64,000 nt of DNA. Source: Chthoniobacterales bacterium. Its GTDB lineage: Bacteria > Verrucomicrobiota > Verrucomicrobiia > Chthoniobacterales > JACTMZ01. The notes under the pieces were generated by a model that saw only the letters and a list, made by a program, of their open reading frames with translations, was not told the origin of the DNA and made no database searches. The stretch is taken from the NCBI GenBank assembly GCA_018402585.1, contig JAGYIO010000001.1, positions 62,001 through 126,000 of the forward strand, given 5' to 3'. Shown here one piece after another: positions 43,065 through 52,981 of the stretch. Numbering within the stretch: the first letter of the stretch is position 1; every line of letters begins with the position of its first letter. The position numbers and the translations under genes were made by a program.

Positions 43065-43427
43065 TCAATCACCGCGATAAATGCACCGCGAGGTCGGCGT
43101 CTCGTGAATGGCGATCTCGCTGAGATGCGGCAACTGCGGTTTGAGTTCCCGCCAGAGCCAGCCGGCCAACTGTTCGAACGTCGGATTTTCCAGGCCGGGG
43201 ATATCGTTGAGATAACGGTGGTCGAGCCGCGCGATGAGGGGTTTGACCGCCTTGCTGATTTCCGCATGGTCCATCAGCCAGCCCGACTCCGCGCCGACGG
43301 AGCCTGCTGCCGAGACCTCCACTTGGTAGCTGTGGCCGTGCATCCGGGCGCATTGGTGGTCGCGCGGTACGTTGGGCAGGGTGTGCGCGGCCTCGAAGTG
43401 GAAAATTTTGGTCAGCGTGATCTTCAT
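43065..43427 (-). CDS. queD: 6-carboxytetrahydropterin synthase
   Basis: FHFEAAHTLPNVPRDHQCARMHGHSYQVEV...GWLMDHAEISKAVKPLIARLDHRYLND...NPTFEQLAGWL. Confidence 0.92.
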   Translation of the reverse strand: MKITLTKIFHFEAAHTLPNVPRDHQCARMHGHSYQVEVSAAGSVGAESGWLMDHAEISKAVKPLIARLDHRYLNDIPGLENPTFEQLAGWLWRELKPQLPHLSEIAIHETPTSRCIYRGD

Positions 43428-43467
43428 CGCCCTTCTTCTACCCCGCCGCCCGCCCCGCGGCAAACGG

Positions 43468-44112
43468 TCAAACGCCCCGCGCCTTGGGCTCCCAGATGAA
43501 CTTGTGCATCTGCAACTGGAAGCGCGCCGGCGAATGATCCTCCAGCATCCAGGCGACGATGTCACTGGGGGCAATTCTCCCGAAGACCGGACTGAGCAGG
43601 ACCGCCCGGACTTTTCCGGCCAGGCTGTGCTCCTCGATCATGCCCCGCGCCCACTCGTAGTCCTCCCGCGACCCGAGCACGAACTTCACCTCGTCGCGCT
43701 CCGTGAGCTGCGCGATATTGGCGTAAAGATTGCGCGCGCATTCCCCGCTTGAAGGTGTTTTCAGGTCCATGATGCGGTGGACCCGCGGGTCAACCGCCGA
43801 AATATCGTGCGCTCCCGAAGTCTCCAACAACACGGTGAAACCCGCCGCGCAGAGCATGGCCAAGAGCGGCTCACAGGCCGGCTGCAGGAGCGGTTCACCC
43901 CCGGTTACCTCGACGAGCGGACACCCGAAGACCCGGACGGCGGCCACAATCTCCCCGAGCGGCATTTTTTTCCCCACATAAAAGGCATACTCGGTATCAC
44001 AGTAGGTGCAGCGCAGGTCGCAAAAGGTCAGGCGGACAAAAACGCAAGGCAGCCCGGCCCAGGTGCTCTCGCCCTGCACCGACTGGTAGATTTCGTTCAC
44101 CGTGAGTTTCAT
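43468..44112 (-). CDS. queE: 7-carboxy-7-deazaguanine synthase
   Basis: MKLTVNEIYQSVQGESTWAGLPCVFVRLTFCDLRCTYCDTEYAF...VEVTGGEPLLQPA. Confidence 0.93.
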   Translation of the reverse strand: MKLTVNEIYQSVQGESTWAGLPCVFVRLTFCDLRCTYCDTEYAFYVGKKMPLGEIVAAVRVFGCPLVEVTGGEPLLQPACEPLLAMLCAAGFTVLLETSGAHDISAVDPRVHRIMDLKTPSSGECARNLYANIAQLTERDEVKFVLGSREDYEWARGMIEEHSLAGKVRAVLLSPVFGRIAPSDIVAWMLEDHSPARFQLQMHKFIWEPKARGV

Positions 44113-44203
44113 GGCCGCGGACAGCGTAACCGCCACCACCCGCCCGGCCAACCGGACAATTCACTTTTGCCCCCCAGCCTGAATCAGGGTAAGCTTCGCT
44201 TTC

Positions 44204-45004
44204 ATGAAGCACCCGGAGGACCGTGCAACCACCTTGCTCGACACCCAAAGCGAGTCCGACCACCGGCGCATTGTGATCGACCGGGTCGGAGTGAAGAACC
44301 TCCGATTTCCCATCCAAGTCGCGGTGGGCCCCGGCGACCCGCAAAGCACCATCGCCATGGTGCAACTCACCGTCGAGCTGCCCCAGGAATTCAAAGGCAC
44401 TCACATGAGCCGCTTTCTCGAGGTTCTCCAGGCCCATGGTCCCGTACTGCACCCCGAGGACATCGAAAAGCTCTTGCGCTCGCTCATCGACCGGCTGCAG
44501 AGCAAGCGGGCCCATCTCGAGTTCGAGTTTCCCTTTTTCCTCGAGAAAAAAGCTCCCGTGACCGGCGCACCCGGTCTGGTCGACTACACGGCACGCTTCA
44601 CCGCGACGGCCGATCGGGAGGGCCACGACCTGCTCACGACCGTGGTGGCCAATGTCACCACCTTGTGTCCCTGCTCCAAAGCAATCAGTGAGAGCGGCGC
44701 ACACAATCAACGGGGACAAGTCACCCTCCGCTTGCGCTGCGCAGCCCGGTTGCCCCTGCCCGAAATGGTCTCCCTCATCGAACGCTCGGCCAGCAGCGAG
44801 TTGTACAGCGTATTAAAACGCCCGGACGAAAAAGCAGTGACCGAACGCGCCTATGCCAATCCGGTTTTTGTCGAAGACCTGGTGCGCAATATCGCCTCCC
44901 AAGTCAACGCCGATCCCCGCATCACCTGGTGGCAGGTCGAAGCGGAGAATTTCGAGAGCATCCACAACCACAACGCTTACGCCATGGTCGAAAAATATTC
45001 ATGA
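44204..45004 (+). CDS. folE2: GTP cyclohydrolase FolE2 (type IB)
   Basis: IDRVGVKNLRFPIQV...VANVTTLCPCSKAISESGAHNQRG...ITWWQVEAENFESIHNHNAYAMVEK. Confidence 0.94.
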   Translation: MKHPEDRATTLLDTQSESDHRRIVIDRVGVKNLRFPIQVAVGPGDPQSTIAMVQLTVELPQEFKGTHMSRFLEVLQAHGPVLHPEDIEKLLRSLIDRLQSKRAHLEFEFPFFLEKKAPVTGAPGLVDYTARFTATADREGHDLLTTVVANVTTLCPCSKAISESGAHNQRGQVTLRLRCAARLPLPEMVSLIERSASSELYSVLKRPDEKAVTERAYANPVFVEDLVRNIASQVNADPRITWWQVEAENFESIHNHNAYAMVEKYS

Positions 45005-45897
45005 AAGCGTGCCTCCTGCTCGTGCTCCTCCTCTTCCTCGCCGGTTGCGCCACCTCGACCCGCGAGGTCCGCCGCGCCAGCGCGGCAACCTCACCCGTGG
45101 CCGCTGCCCCGAGCCATGCGCCGATCTGGCCGGCCAACGCCCCCAGCCTTACCGCGCAGTCGGCCATCTTGATCGATGCCCGCAGCGGAAAGGTCCTTTT
45201 CCAAAAAAATGCCGATGCCCGCCGGGTGCCGGCCAGTACCCAGAAACTACTCACCGCCTTGCTGGTCAGCCGTCGCGGTAACCTCGATACGCTGGTCACC
45301 GTTGCGCCCGAAGACACGCGCGTCGAGCCGACCCGTTTGGGTCTCCGTCCCGGCGAGCGCCACGCGCGGCGCGACTTGCTTCAATCCATCATGGTGAAAA
45401 GTTCGAATGACGCCTGTGCCGCCCTGGCCCGGGACCACAGCGGCACCGAAGCCGCTTTCACCAGCCAGATGAACCGTGCTGCGTGGTCGCTTGGGGCGCG
45501 GAATTCCTATTTCGCCAACAGCCACGGCCTGCCGGCCAGCCAATTTTCCACCGCCCGAGACATCGCGCGTATCGCCTTCCTCACCTACCGCGATCCCACC
45601 CTGCGCCACATGATGCAGCAGCGCACCGTCTTCTTCCGGCACAACACCGGGCAGGTCACCCGGCTCGAGACGACCAACAAACTGCTCGCACGCTCGTCCG
45701 CTTACAACGGGATGAAAACAGGTTATACCCATGCCGCCGGCCGTTGCCTTGTCTCGAGCGGACGCTTCAACGGCCGGGAGGTCATTCTGGTGCAACTCGG
45801 GAGCAAAACGAGATACATCTTTGACGACGCCGAGCGGCTTATGGCCTGGTCGGGCCGCAGCGGATCCGGCGGCGGGTCTTCCTCCGGAACATTTTGA
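45001..45897 (+). CDS. D-alanyl-D-alanine carboxypeptidase (peptidase S11), lipoprotein
   Basis: LAGCATS lipobox; VPASTQKLLTALL (SxxK), MVKSSNDACAALA (SxN), GMKTGYTHAAGRCLV (KTG). Confidence 0.9.
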   Translation: MKACLLLVLLLFLAGCATSTREVRRASAATSPVAAAPSHAPIWPANAPSLTAQSAILIDARSGKVLFQKNADARRVPASTQKLLTALLVSRRGNLDTLVTVAPEDTRVEPTRLGLRPGERHARRDLLQSIMVKSSNDACAALARDHSGTEAAFTSQMNRAAWSLGARNSYFANSHGLPASQFSTARDIARIAFLTYRDPTLRHMMQQRTVFFRHNTGQVTRLETTNKLLARSSAYNGMKTGYTHAAGRCLVSSGRFNGREVILVQLGSKTRYIFDDAERLMAWSGRSGSGGGSSSGTF

Positions 45898-45928
45898 GGC
45901 AGAAGGCCGCTCCCTTAGTGGCGGATCT

Positions 45929-47026
45929 CTACAACTTCGAGACCACAAATTCCGCAGTCTGGCGCGCCGCTGCGGGATGGCTGACCTTGAGCAAATTTTC
46001 CCGCCAGCGCGCCCACTCGGACCCGCCATTTTCGAGCAGTGCACGCTGCACCGTGCCGATGATTTTTTCCGGACTGGTCGCCAGCGCACCCGCGCCGATC
46101 TCGGCCAGGAGGGTCACATTGCCTTCCTCCTGCCCCGCGACAACGTGGCTGATGATCATGGGGCGAGCGATGGCCAGGGTCTCTTGCACGATGGCTCCGC
46201 CGGCCTTGCCGATGAAAAGATGGCTTTCGGCCAACAACTCCGGCATGCGCTCGGTCCAGCCCAGGAGGCTGAAGGCGCCAACCGGCAAATCGAGCCGTTT
46301 CAAAAATCCGTGCAGATGCTTGTGCCGCCCGGTCACCACGGTCAACTCGACACCCGGCAACGCGGTCAGCCCCCGCACCACCCCCGAGACCGTGCGGCGG
46401 GAACCGGAGGGCAAATAAAGTATTTTCCAAGGTGGCCCCGGCGGCAGCGGGCGACGGGCCAACGCTTCGAAGCGCGGACTGACCGGAAAGCCGAGCACGA
46501 CAATTTTCTCCGGCGGTGTCCCGCCTTGCCTCATAGCCTCGCGCGTCGGCTCATTGGCCACCAGGACCCAGTCGGCCGGGGCGAGGTTCCAGACACGGTT
46601 GATCACGATGGAATCGGTCACCACCATGAAATGCGGGCAAGCCAGCACCTCGCCGCTCTCCATCAGCTCGCTGAGCAAATAGCTGTAAACCGGATAAGTC
46701 GTGATGACCGCCGCCGGTTTTTTCTCGCGCAGCAAATCCCGCAGGGCTGCTTTCAGGTTACCCAAAGTCGGCAAAGTCCAATCGAAGACCGGAGTCTTGT
46801 CATAGAGCCAGAAAAAAGCTTTCCAGGTCACCGGTACGCGCTGGATGGAAAAATTGTAGGCCACTTGCAGGATCTTCGAGGCGCGCGGGTTGACCTCGAC
46901 ATAGGGGTCGCGGACCTCGGTGTGGTAACCGCCGTTGGGATCAAAGGCGTCGCGCACGTTGCGGGCGGCCGAATTGTGACCGTCACCAAAACCGGTGGTG
47001 AGAATGAGGATTTTTGGGTGAATCAT
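45929..47026 (-). CDS. monogalactosyldiacylglycerol synthase-like GT28 glycosyltransferase
   Basis: ILILTTGFGDGHNSAARNVRDAF...VVTDSIVINRVWNLAPADWVLVANE...FIGKAGGAIVQETLAIARPMIISHVVAGQEEGN. Confidence 0.85.
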   Translation of the reverse strand: MIHPKILILTTGFGDGHNSAARNVRDAFDPNGGYHTEVRDPYVEVNPRASKILQVAYNFSIQRVPVTWKAFFWLYDKTPVFDWTLPTLGNLKAALRDLLREKKPAAVITTYPVYSYLLSELMESGEVLACPHFMVVTDSIVINRVWNLAPADWVLVANEPTREAMRQGGTPPEKIVVLGFPVSPRFEALARRPLPPGPPWKILYLPSGSRRTVSGVVRGLTALPGVELTVVTGRHKHLHGFLKRLDLPVGAFSLLGWTERMPELLAESHLFIGKAGGAIVQETLAIARPMIISHVVAGQEEGNVTLLAEIGAGALATSPEKIIGTVQRALLENGGSEWARWRENLLKVSHPAAARQTAEFVVSKL

Positions 47027-47031
47027 GGAGA

Positions 47032-47805
47032 TTACATTTGGCGAAGGGATTCCTTGGCCCGGCTTTGGGCGCCCGCATCATCGCGGCTGCGCTGGGGCAG
47101 GCTGATTGCCCTCTGCAACTCCCGACGCGCCTCATTCTTGCGCCCGACCCTAAGATAGGCCCACCCGAGTTCGGCGTGAAAAAGAGCGTTGCCGGGCTCC
47201 AATTCCACCGCCTTCTGCAGACAGCGGATGGCCTCCTCGTTGCTGGCCGGCGGCATTTTCCCGTAGATCGCTTCGGCTAAAACCCGCAGCAGGGTATTGA
47301 GGTTGGCGATCTCGTAGTTCCACCGCCCGAGAACGTGCCACCCGAGAGCATAGCGGGGATTAAGTCTGACCGCTTCGTCCGACTCGGACTTGACCACCCG
47401 CGAAAGTTCCAGGCGCCGGCGTGCCTCACTGTAAAAAGCCAGGCGGCCTGCCGCGATCGCCAGCGTGACCCGGGTCGCTGGATCCCGGGGCGCCAAGTCC
47501 TTTGCTTTCCGCGCCGTCTCAAAGCCGAGGGTGGCCAAGCGCAACCTTGCCGCGCGCGAAGGGGCGTCCAAGACCATCTCGACATATTGTTTGGCGATCT
47601 TGCGCTGCAACGCCGCATCACCCGGACGCTGGCCGGCCGCTTTTTGGTAAGCAGCCAGCGCCTCGGCCGACTTGAACTGGCGGTCCAGGCTGTCGCCTTG
47701 CTCGATCCACTCCGCAGCACCGTAGACGCTCGAGACCCCGGCCCAGACCAGAGCGGCACAAAGTGTCGTCCTCACTTGGTGAAAAGATAATGCGAGACAA
47801 TCCAT
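47032..47805 (-). CDS. TPR-repeat periplasmic protein
   Basis: [26 protein letters not shown]...[39 protein letters not shown]. Confidence 0.75.
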   Translation of the reverse strand: MDCLALSFHQVRTTLCAALVWAGVSSVYGAAEWIEQGDSLDRQFKSAEALAAYQKAAGQRPGDAALQRKIAKQYVEMVLDAPSRAARLRLATLGFETARKAKDLAPRDPATRVTLAIAAGRLAFYSEARRRLELSRVVKSESDEAVRLNPRYALGWHVLGRWNYEIANLNTLLRVLAEAIYGKMPPASNEEAIRCLQKAVELEPGNALFHAELGWAYLRVGRKNEARRELQRAISLPQRSRDDAGAQSRAKESLRQM

Positions 47806-48803
47806 TCTTCGCCGTAGCGGTAACCCCAAAGTCCCGCGCAGGCCATGAAAAACACCCGCCAATAGACCCGCCATTTGGTCACATTCTCCGGCCCATAAGT
47901 CGCCGCAAGGATCGGGGTGATCTCCGCTGCGTGGCGATCCATATTCCTCAGCCAGGCCTCGGACGTCCGCGCGTAATGCGTGCCGTTCACACACCAGTGA
48001 TCCCGCAATTTCAGGTCATCCTGGAAATAGGTCAGCAAATCATCCGACGGCATGGTCCCGCCCTCGAAAAAATACCGCGTGATCCAGTCGCTCGGATCCG
48101 TGCCCCTAAAGTGATAGGCCAGCGTGCGGTGGGTGAAAATGTGCACGAAGAGGAGCCCGCCGGGCTTCATCCATGACGCCACCTTGCGCAGGAGCAGTTC
48201 GTAATTTTTCATGTGCTCGAACATCTCGACCGAGACCACACGGTCGAACTCCCCTTGTCGCAAATCCAGCTCCGCCACATTCGCGGTCTGGATTTCCAGA
48301 TTGCCCAAATCCCGCCGCGCCGCCTCGGCCATGATGTATTCCCTCTGGGTCCTCGAGTTCGACACCCCGAGGATCCGCGAATGCGGATACTTCTCCGCCA
48401 TCCACAAGGTCAAAGATCCCCAGCCGCAACCCAGCTCCAGGACCCGCTGGCCGTCCTCCAACTTCGCCCGCTCGCAGCTCAGAGCCAACATCGCCTCCTC
48501 CGATTCCGCAAAGCTGGTATGCCGGCCGGACCAAAGCCCGCTGCTGTATTTCAGACGCGGACCGAGCACATATTTGAAAAATTCCGTCGGCACCTCGTAG
48601 TGCTGCTCGTTCGCTTCCTGCGTCTTCACCGCGACAGGCAGGGTCTTCAGCTCGCGCACGAAATCTAGCAACGCCTTCTGCTGCGCCTCGACCCCGCCGC
48701 GGTTCTCCTCCTTCAGCTTGCGCGCCAACAACTGATGAATCCCCGCACGGATGAGAAAATCCGGCAGCAACCCTTTTTCCAAAATGCGGTCGAGAACACT
48801 CAT
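47772..48803 (-). CDS. CFA-synthase-family / coclaurine N-methyltransferase-like SAM methyltransferase
   Basis: [27 protein letters not shown]...[20 protein letters not shown]...[13 protein letters not shown]. Confidence 0.85.
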   Translation of the reverse strand: MSVLDRILEKGLLPDFLIRAGIHQLLARKLKEENRGGVEAQQKALLDFVRELKTLPVAVKTQEANEQHYEVPTEFFKYVLGPRLKYSSGLWSGRHTSFAESEEAMLALSCERAKLEDGQRVLELGCGWGSLTLWMAEKYPHSRILGVSNSRTQREYIMAEAARRDLGNLEIQTANVAELDLRQGEFDRVVSVEMFEHMKNYELLLRKVASWMKPGGLLFVHIFTHRTLAYHFRGTDPSDWITRYFFEGGTMPSDDLLTYFQDDLKLRDHWCVNGTHYARTSEAWLRNMDRHAAEITPILAATYGPENVTKWRVYWRVFFMACAGLWGYRYGEEWIVSHYLFTK

Positions 48804-48820
48804 GGCGTCATTCTTGTTCC

Positions 48821-48872
48821 GTCGGCGGGGACGCCGACGCTACAAAATGTAGCGGCGCCGTCCCCGGCGTCG
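48821..48872. repeat. head-to-head REP-like pair (CTAC-AAAAT-GTAG)
   Basis: GTCGGCGGGGACGCCGACGCTACAAAATGTAGCGGCGCCGTCCCCGGCGTCG. Confidence 0.75.
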
Positions 48873-48884
48873 AAACGAATGGGA

Positions 48885-49160
48885 ACACCGCCCCAGTTAC
48901 TCCCCAACCACACCCGCCGCGCGAGTCGACTTCTGGTTTGGGCAGGGGGCACGGGCGTCCCGCCCGTCACGATCCAAACCCATCGGCAGGATGCCGATGC
49001 CACACCCCAATGATTTGGGTCACGGGCGTCCCGCCCGCATGGTCTTTCGGAAAACGGGCGAACCGGAGTCCCGCCAAAGCGGGACGTAGATAGCCCATAG
49101 GCAAACGCCCGTTCCCCCTGGGCTTTGCCGCCCCAGTTACTCCCAGCACACACCCGCCAA
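48885..49160. repeat. repeat island: direct repeats plus several short palindromes
   Basis: Two copies of CCGCCCCAGTTACTCCC..CACACCCGCC (about 48887 and 49129); CAGGGGGCACGGGCGTCCCGCCCGTCACGA at 48943; CATCGGCAGGATGCCGATG at 48981; CACGGGCGTCCCGCCCG at 49021. Confidence 0.7.
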
Positions 49161-49233
49161 CGCGCGGGTTTAGGGCCTAAGGGCCGTCTCGCAGACTCGG
49201 CTCCGGCGCCGGCCGTTGTATCTTCAGCCCCCA

Positions 49234-50043
49234 TTATCCCCTCCGCACAAACCACGGAAAAAAGGCATTCGTGGTCCGCTGATACTCCCGGTAATCCTCG
49301 CCCCGCGACCGCACGGCGTGCTCCTCGGTCGCTTTGATCCCCGTCACTTTGGTCAAAAACAAATACATCAAGGCGGGAGCATAAACCGCGATCCACCCAC
49401 CCGGCGAGCCCAGCGCGTAGGTAAAATACGCGACCCAAACTAGCCACTCGCAAAAGTAGTTGGGATGACGCGAATACTTCCACCACCCGAGCCGGCAGGT
49501 TTTCCCCTTGTTGGCCGGATCCGACCGGAACCGGTTCAGCTGCGCATCGGAGGCCGCTTCCCCCAGTATGGCCAGCAACCAGAGCCCCGCCCCGGCATAC
49601 TCGAAGAAACCCAAGCCCGGCGCACCATTAAGGAAGACCAAGACGAAGGGGACGCTCAATAAGGCAATAAGCACCCCCTGAGCCTCAAAAAACCCGAAAA
49701 ACATGGCCCACGTGTGCTTCGGAAACTGCTGCCGCAGCGCCGCGTAGCGCCCGTCCTCTTCCGGGTGATGCCGGGCCACCCGGATCCACAAATAGGTCCC
49801 CAGCCGCGCCGCCCAAATGGTCACCATCAAGACAAGGAGGAAGCTGCGTGTGGTATCCCCTGCCCCCAGCACAGCCCCGGCCAAGACCACCGGGATGAAG
49901 CCGTAGGACCAAAAAATATCCACGATTCCCGCATTGTTCAGCACGCGGGCCATGACCCACACGCCGGCCATCATGATCAGCGGAATGGCCAGCGCGAAAG
50001 CCATCAACCGCCAGAACTCCGCCCACTCCGGCATCATGAGCAC
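49234..50043 (-). CDS. DUF1295 family membrane protein (steroid 5-alpha-reductase-like)
   Basis: NNAGIVDIFWSYGFIPVVL...TCRLGWWKYSRHPNYFCEWLVW...EEHAVRSRGEDYREYQRTTNAFFPW. Confidence 0.88.
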   Translation of the reverse strand: MLMMPEWAEFWRLMAFALAIPLIMMAGVWVMARVLNNAGIVDIFWSYGFIPVVLAGAVLGAGDTTRSFLLVLMVTIWAARLGTYLWIRVARHHPEEDGRYAALRQQFPKHTWAMFFGFFEAQGVLIALLSVPFVLVFLNGAPGLGFFEYAGAGLWLLAILGEAASDAQLNRFRSDPANKGKTCRLGWWKYSRHPNYFCEWLVWVAYFTYALGSPGGWIAVYAPALMYLFLTKVTGIKATEEHAVRSRGEDYREYQRTTNAFFPWFVRRG

Positions 50044-51272
50044 CCCCGATTCAGGCCGGTCGAAAGATCGAGCGTCTCATTGTCCGCCCGGGTATAAATG
50101 GCTTGCACCACACTGATATGACGCGTGGCAAACGCCGCTTCACAATAGGCCAGGTAGTAATCCCACTTGCGCAGGAACGTCTCGTCAAACCCCTGCCCCC
50201 GCACCGCGGCGAGCACGCGGTGGAAATTCTCCCGCCAGACCTGCAACGTCCGCGCGTAATACGGTCCCATGTCGTCCAAATCGTGGAGGAACAAATCCCC
50301 CGTGCGATTCAGCGCCGTATTGACCCGCCCGATGCTGTTGAGCAGCGAGCCTGGAAAAACATGCCGCTGGATGAAATCCACCCCGCGCCGCAGCACCTCG
50401 TATTGGGCATCCGGACACGTGATGTATTGCAACCCGAGCAGACCCTTGCGCTGGAGCAAGCGGTGGCACTGCGCGAAATACCCGTCGAGGTATTTGTCCC
50501 CCACCGCCTCAAGCATTTCGATCGACGCAATCTTGTCGAACTGCCCGGTCAGCTCCCGGTAGTCGGTCAGTCGCAGATTGATCTGGTCGTTCAACCCCGC
50601 CGCCGCGATCCGACGCGCCGTCTCGTCAAACTGTGCCTGCGAGATTGTCACCGTGGTGACCCGGCATCCAAACTTTTGCGCCGCGTGCATAGAAAACCCG
50701 CCCCACCCGCTCCCGATCTCCAGCACCTGATCCGACGGCTGCAACCGCAACTTGCGGCAGAGCACATCGTATTTGCGCACCTGCGCCTGCTCCAGCGTCG
50801 CGCCCGGCTGATCCCAATAGGCGGCCGAATACGTCATGGTCGGATCCAACCACAGCGCGAAGAACTCATTGCTCAGATCGTAGTGCTCTTGGATGTTCCG
50901 CCGACTGTTCCACCGGCTGTTCGGCCGCAGCTGGTGCGCCACCTTGTGCGCGAAATTCATCAGCCCGATCCGCAGGTCCGTCCGCCCCGATCCCTCCAGC
51001 ACCGTCGACTCGTCGGCATTGTGGATAAACCAGGCAATCACCCCGACCAAATCCTCCGTCTCCCACCACCCGTCCGTATACGCCTCCCCAAACCCGACCG
51101 GCCCGTAAAGCACGCAGGTCCGGAAAAATGCCACGTCCTTGACCCGAATCTCCGCCCGCGGCTCCTCCCCCAACCCGCCGAAGCTTTTTTCTGATCCGTC
51201 TGGCAAAACAAGGCGCAGCCGCCCCCGTTGCATGCGGGACAAAGCAGAAAAAAGAATCGGGGTGTAATTCAT
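50034..51272 (-). CDS. cfa: cyclopropane-fatty-acyl-phospholipid synthase family protein
   Basis: NIQEHYDLSNEFFALWLDPTMTYSAAYW...VLEIGSGWGGFSMHAAQKFG...IASIEMLEAVGDKYLDGYF...FIQRHVFPGSLL. Confidence 0.92.
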   Translation of the reverse strand: MNYTPILFSALSRMQRGRLRLVLPDGSEKSFGGLGEEPRAEIRVKDVAFFRTCVLYGPVGFGEAYTDGWWETEDLVGVIAWFIHNADESTVLEGSGRTDLRIGLMNFAHKVAHQLRPNSRWNSRRNIQEHYDLSNEFFALWLDPTMTYSAAYWDQPGATLEQAQVRKYDVLCRKLRLQPSDQVLEIGSGWGGFSMHAAQKFGCRVTTVTISQAQFDETARRIAAAGLNDQINLRLTDYRELTGQFDKIASIEMLEAVGDKYLDGYFAQCHRLLQRKGLLGLQYITCPDAQYEVLRRGVDFIQRHVFPGSLLNSIGRVNTALNRTGDLFLHDLDDMGPYYARTLQVWRENFHRVLAAVRGQGFDETFLRKWDYYLAYCEAAFATRHISVVQAIYTRADNETLDLSTGLNRGCS

Positions 51273-51403
51273 ATTCGCGAGAGAGAATTTAAAGGCTCGC
51301 GTCCGTCCGCCTGAATGGCAAGCCAGCGACGCGGGCGCCCGCTTGCCGCAGACTTGCTAATGCGGCGTGTCTCCGTCTCAGGTTCCATAGTGTCATGAAA
51401 AGA

Positions 51404-52775
51404 GGTTCTTCGCGTGATTTGCTGTGAAAGCTTGCTGGGTTGGGCCGGTTGGTGGTTAAGAGGCTGGGTGAAGAACAGCGAATTTTACGAGCAGGTTCTG
51501 GGGCTGCAATGGCCTTGGAAGGTTGAGCAAGTGGAACTGGATCGAGCAGCCCAGCGGGTGGTGGTGCACGTGGGGGTGGAACCGGGGACGAAGTGGGGTG
51601 ATCCGGCGACGCAAGGGCCGGCGCATGTGCACCAGTGGAGGCAACGCCGGTGGCGGCATTTGGACACCTGCCAGTTTGAGACGGTGATCAGCGCGCGGGT
51701 TCCCAGCGTGAAGTATGCCGACGGGCGGGTTGAGGAGGTGGCGGTGCCGTGGGCCGAGCGTTACCAGCGGGTGACGAGGCTGATGGCGCAGGCGGTGGTG
51801 GTGTGGTTGCAGGCCTGCGGCAGCGTGAGCCAGGTGGCCAAGGTCATGCGGCTGAATTGGCACACGGTCAACGCGATCATGAAGAGCTCCGTAGACAGGG
51901 GCTTGGAGCGGCGGAAGCGCGAGCCGATCGCCTACTTGGGCTTGGACGAACCGCAGCGCAGTGGAGATAGCCTGCCGAAGGCAGCTCTTAAGAGCGAGGC
52001 CAAGCCGAGGCAAAAGAGTTTTCGGCGCGGGCATGTTTACGCCACCATGCTTAATGATCTCGAAGGTGGCCGGGTCTGGGACTTGGTGGAAGGTCGCAAG
52101 GAGAAACAGGCGCGGGAGCTGCTGCAAAGGCTCGATGCCACGCAGCAGGCGGGGGTCAAAGCCGTGGCCATGGACATCTGGAGCCCCTACCGCAACGCCG
52201 TGCAGGGAGTGCTGCCGAAGGCAGACATCGTCCATGATAAGTTCCATCTCTGCGCTTATCTCAACAAAGCGGTCGACACCGTGCGCAAGGCCGAGCATCG
52301 AGAGTTGGCCTCCTCGGGCCGACAAACCCTCAAGGGCAGCAAATACCTTTGGCTGCGGAACTTTCCCGATCTCCGCTTGCAGCCCTCTTTCCGGCAACTC
52401 TACCACCTGAACCTTCGCACCAGCCGAGCTTGGCGGCTGAAAGAAACCTTCGGGGCCTTTTGGCAGTATTGCTACGAAGGGGCCGCACGGAAATTTTTCG
52501 CTGACTGGCTGGCCCAAGTCACCCGCAGCGCGCTGACGCCGATGAAGAAGGTGGCCGAGATGTTCGTCCGCCACCTGCCAGGCCTGCTCAACTACCTCAA
52601 ACACCGCATGACCAACGCGGCCTCCGAGGGCATCAACTCACAAGTGGCCCGCATCATCGCCAACGCCCGCGGCCTCGCCTGCTTTGAAAACCTCCGCACC
52701 CGTGTTCTCTTCTTCCTCGGTAAACTCGACCTCTCCCCCGCCTGATACAAATCACAGCAGATTATGCGGAGAACC
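51404..52775 (+). mobile_element. ISL3-family insertion sequence, ~1.37 kb
   Basis: 24-bp imperfect terminal inverted repeats: left GGTTCTTCGCGTGATTTGCTGTGA (51404-51427), right (revcomp of 52752-52775) GGTTCTCCGCATAATCTGCTGTGA, 20/24 identical. Confidence 0.85.
51468..52745 (+). CDS. ISL3-family transposase
   Basis: FRRGHVYATMLNDLEGGRVWDLVEGRKEKQARELL...AVAMDIWSPYRNAVQGVLPKADIVHDKFHLCAYLNKAVDTVRKAEHREL; GTG start chosen inside the ORF starting at 51414. Confidence 0.9.
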   Translation: MKNSEFYEQVLGLQWPWKVEQVELDRAAQRVVVHVGVEPGTKWGDPATQGPAHVHQWRQRRWRHLDTCQFETVISARVPSVKYADGRVEEVAVPWAERYQRVTRLMAQAVVVWLQACGSVSQVAKVMRLNWHTVNAIMKSSVDRGLERRKREPIAYLGLDEPQRSGDSLPKAALKSEAKPRQKSFRRGHVYATMLNDLEGGRVWDLVEGRKEKQARELLQRLDATQQAGVKAVAMDIWSPYRNAVQGVLPKADIVHDKFHLCAYLNKAVDTVRKAEHRELASSGRQTLKGSKYLWLRNFPDLRLQPSFRQLYHLNLRTSRAWRLKETFGAFWQYCYEGAARKFFADWLAQVTRSALTPMKKVAEMFVRHLPGLLNYLKHRMTNAASEGINSQVARIIANARGLACFENLRTRVLFFLGKLDLSPA

Positions 52776-52981
52776 GTTTTTTTAAACAGAAGGTGGCGAA
52801 GGGGGAAGTCATTGAGCTCTTCGAGTTGTCCAACGGGTGGGTCGTCTGTTCACCGAGTTGCTCGGCCACAGCACGTTGGAAGCTGATTCCACGGAGAACT
52901 TCCCACATTGATATGTGTAAGTAATGGATTCTGAAGACCGACCGCATCCTCTCAGCCGCCAGGCAACCAATCCAAGCAAAG

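Noticed and set aside
44113-44203. preQ1 riboswitch between queE and folE2
   Set aside because: The divergent 91-bp gap shows no recognisable preQ1-I aptamer pattern by eye; a covariance-model search would be needed
48821-49160. CRISPR array
   Set aside because: Repeats are heterogeneous palindromes with irregular spacing, no uniform spacers and no cas genes
51318-51375. Additional palindromes (GCGGGCGCCCGC; GCCGCA..TGCGGC) left of the IS
   Set aside because: Could be weak hairpins or REP remnants, but no GTAG head or match to the other copies
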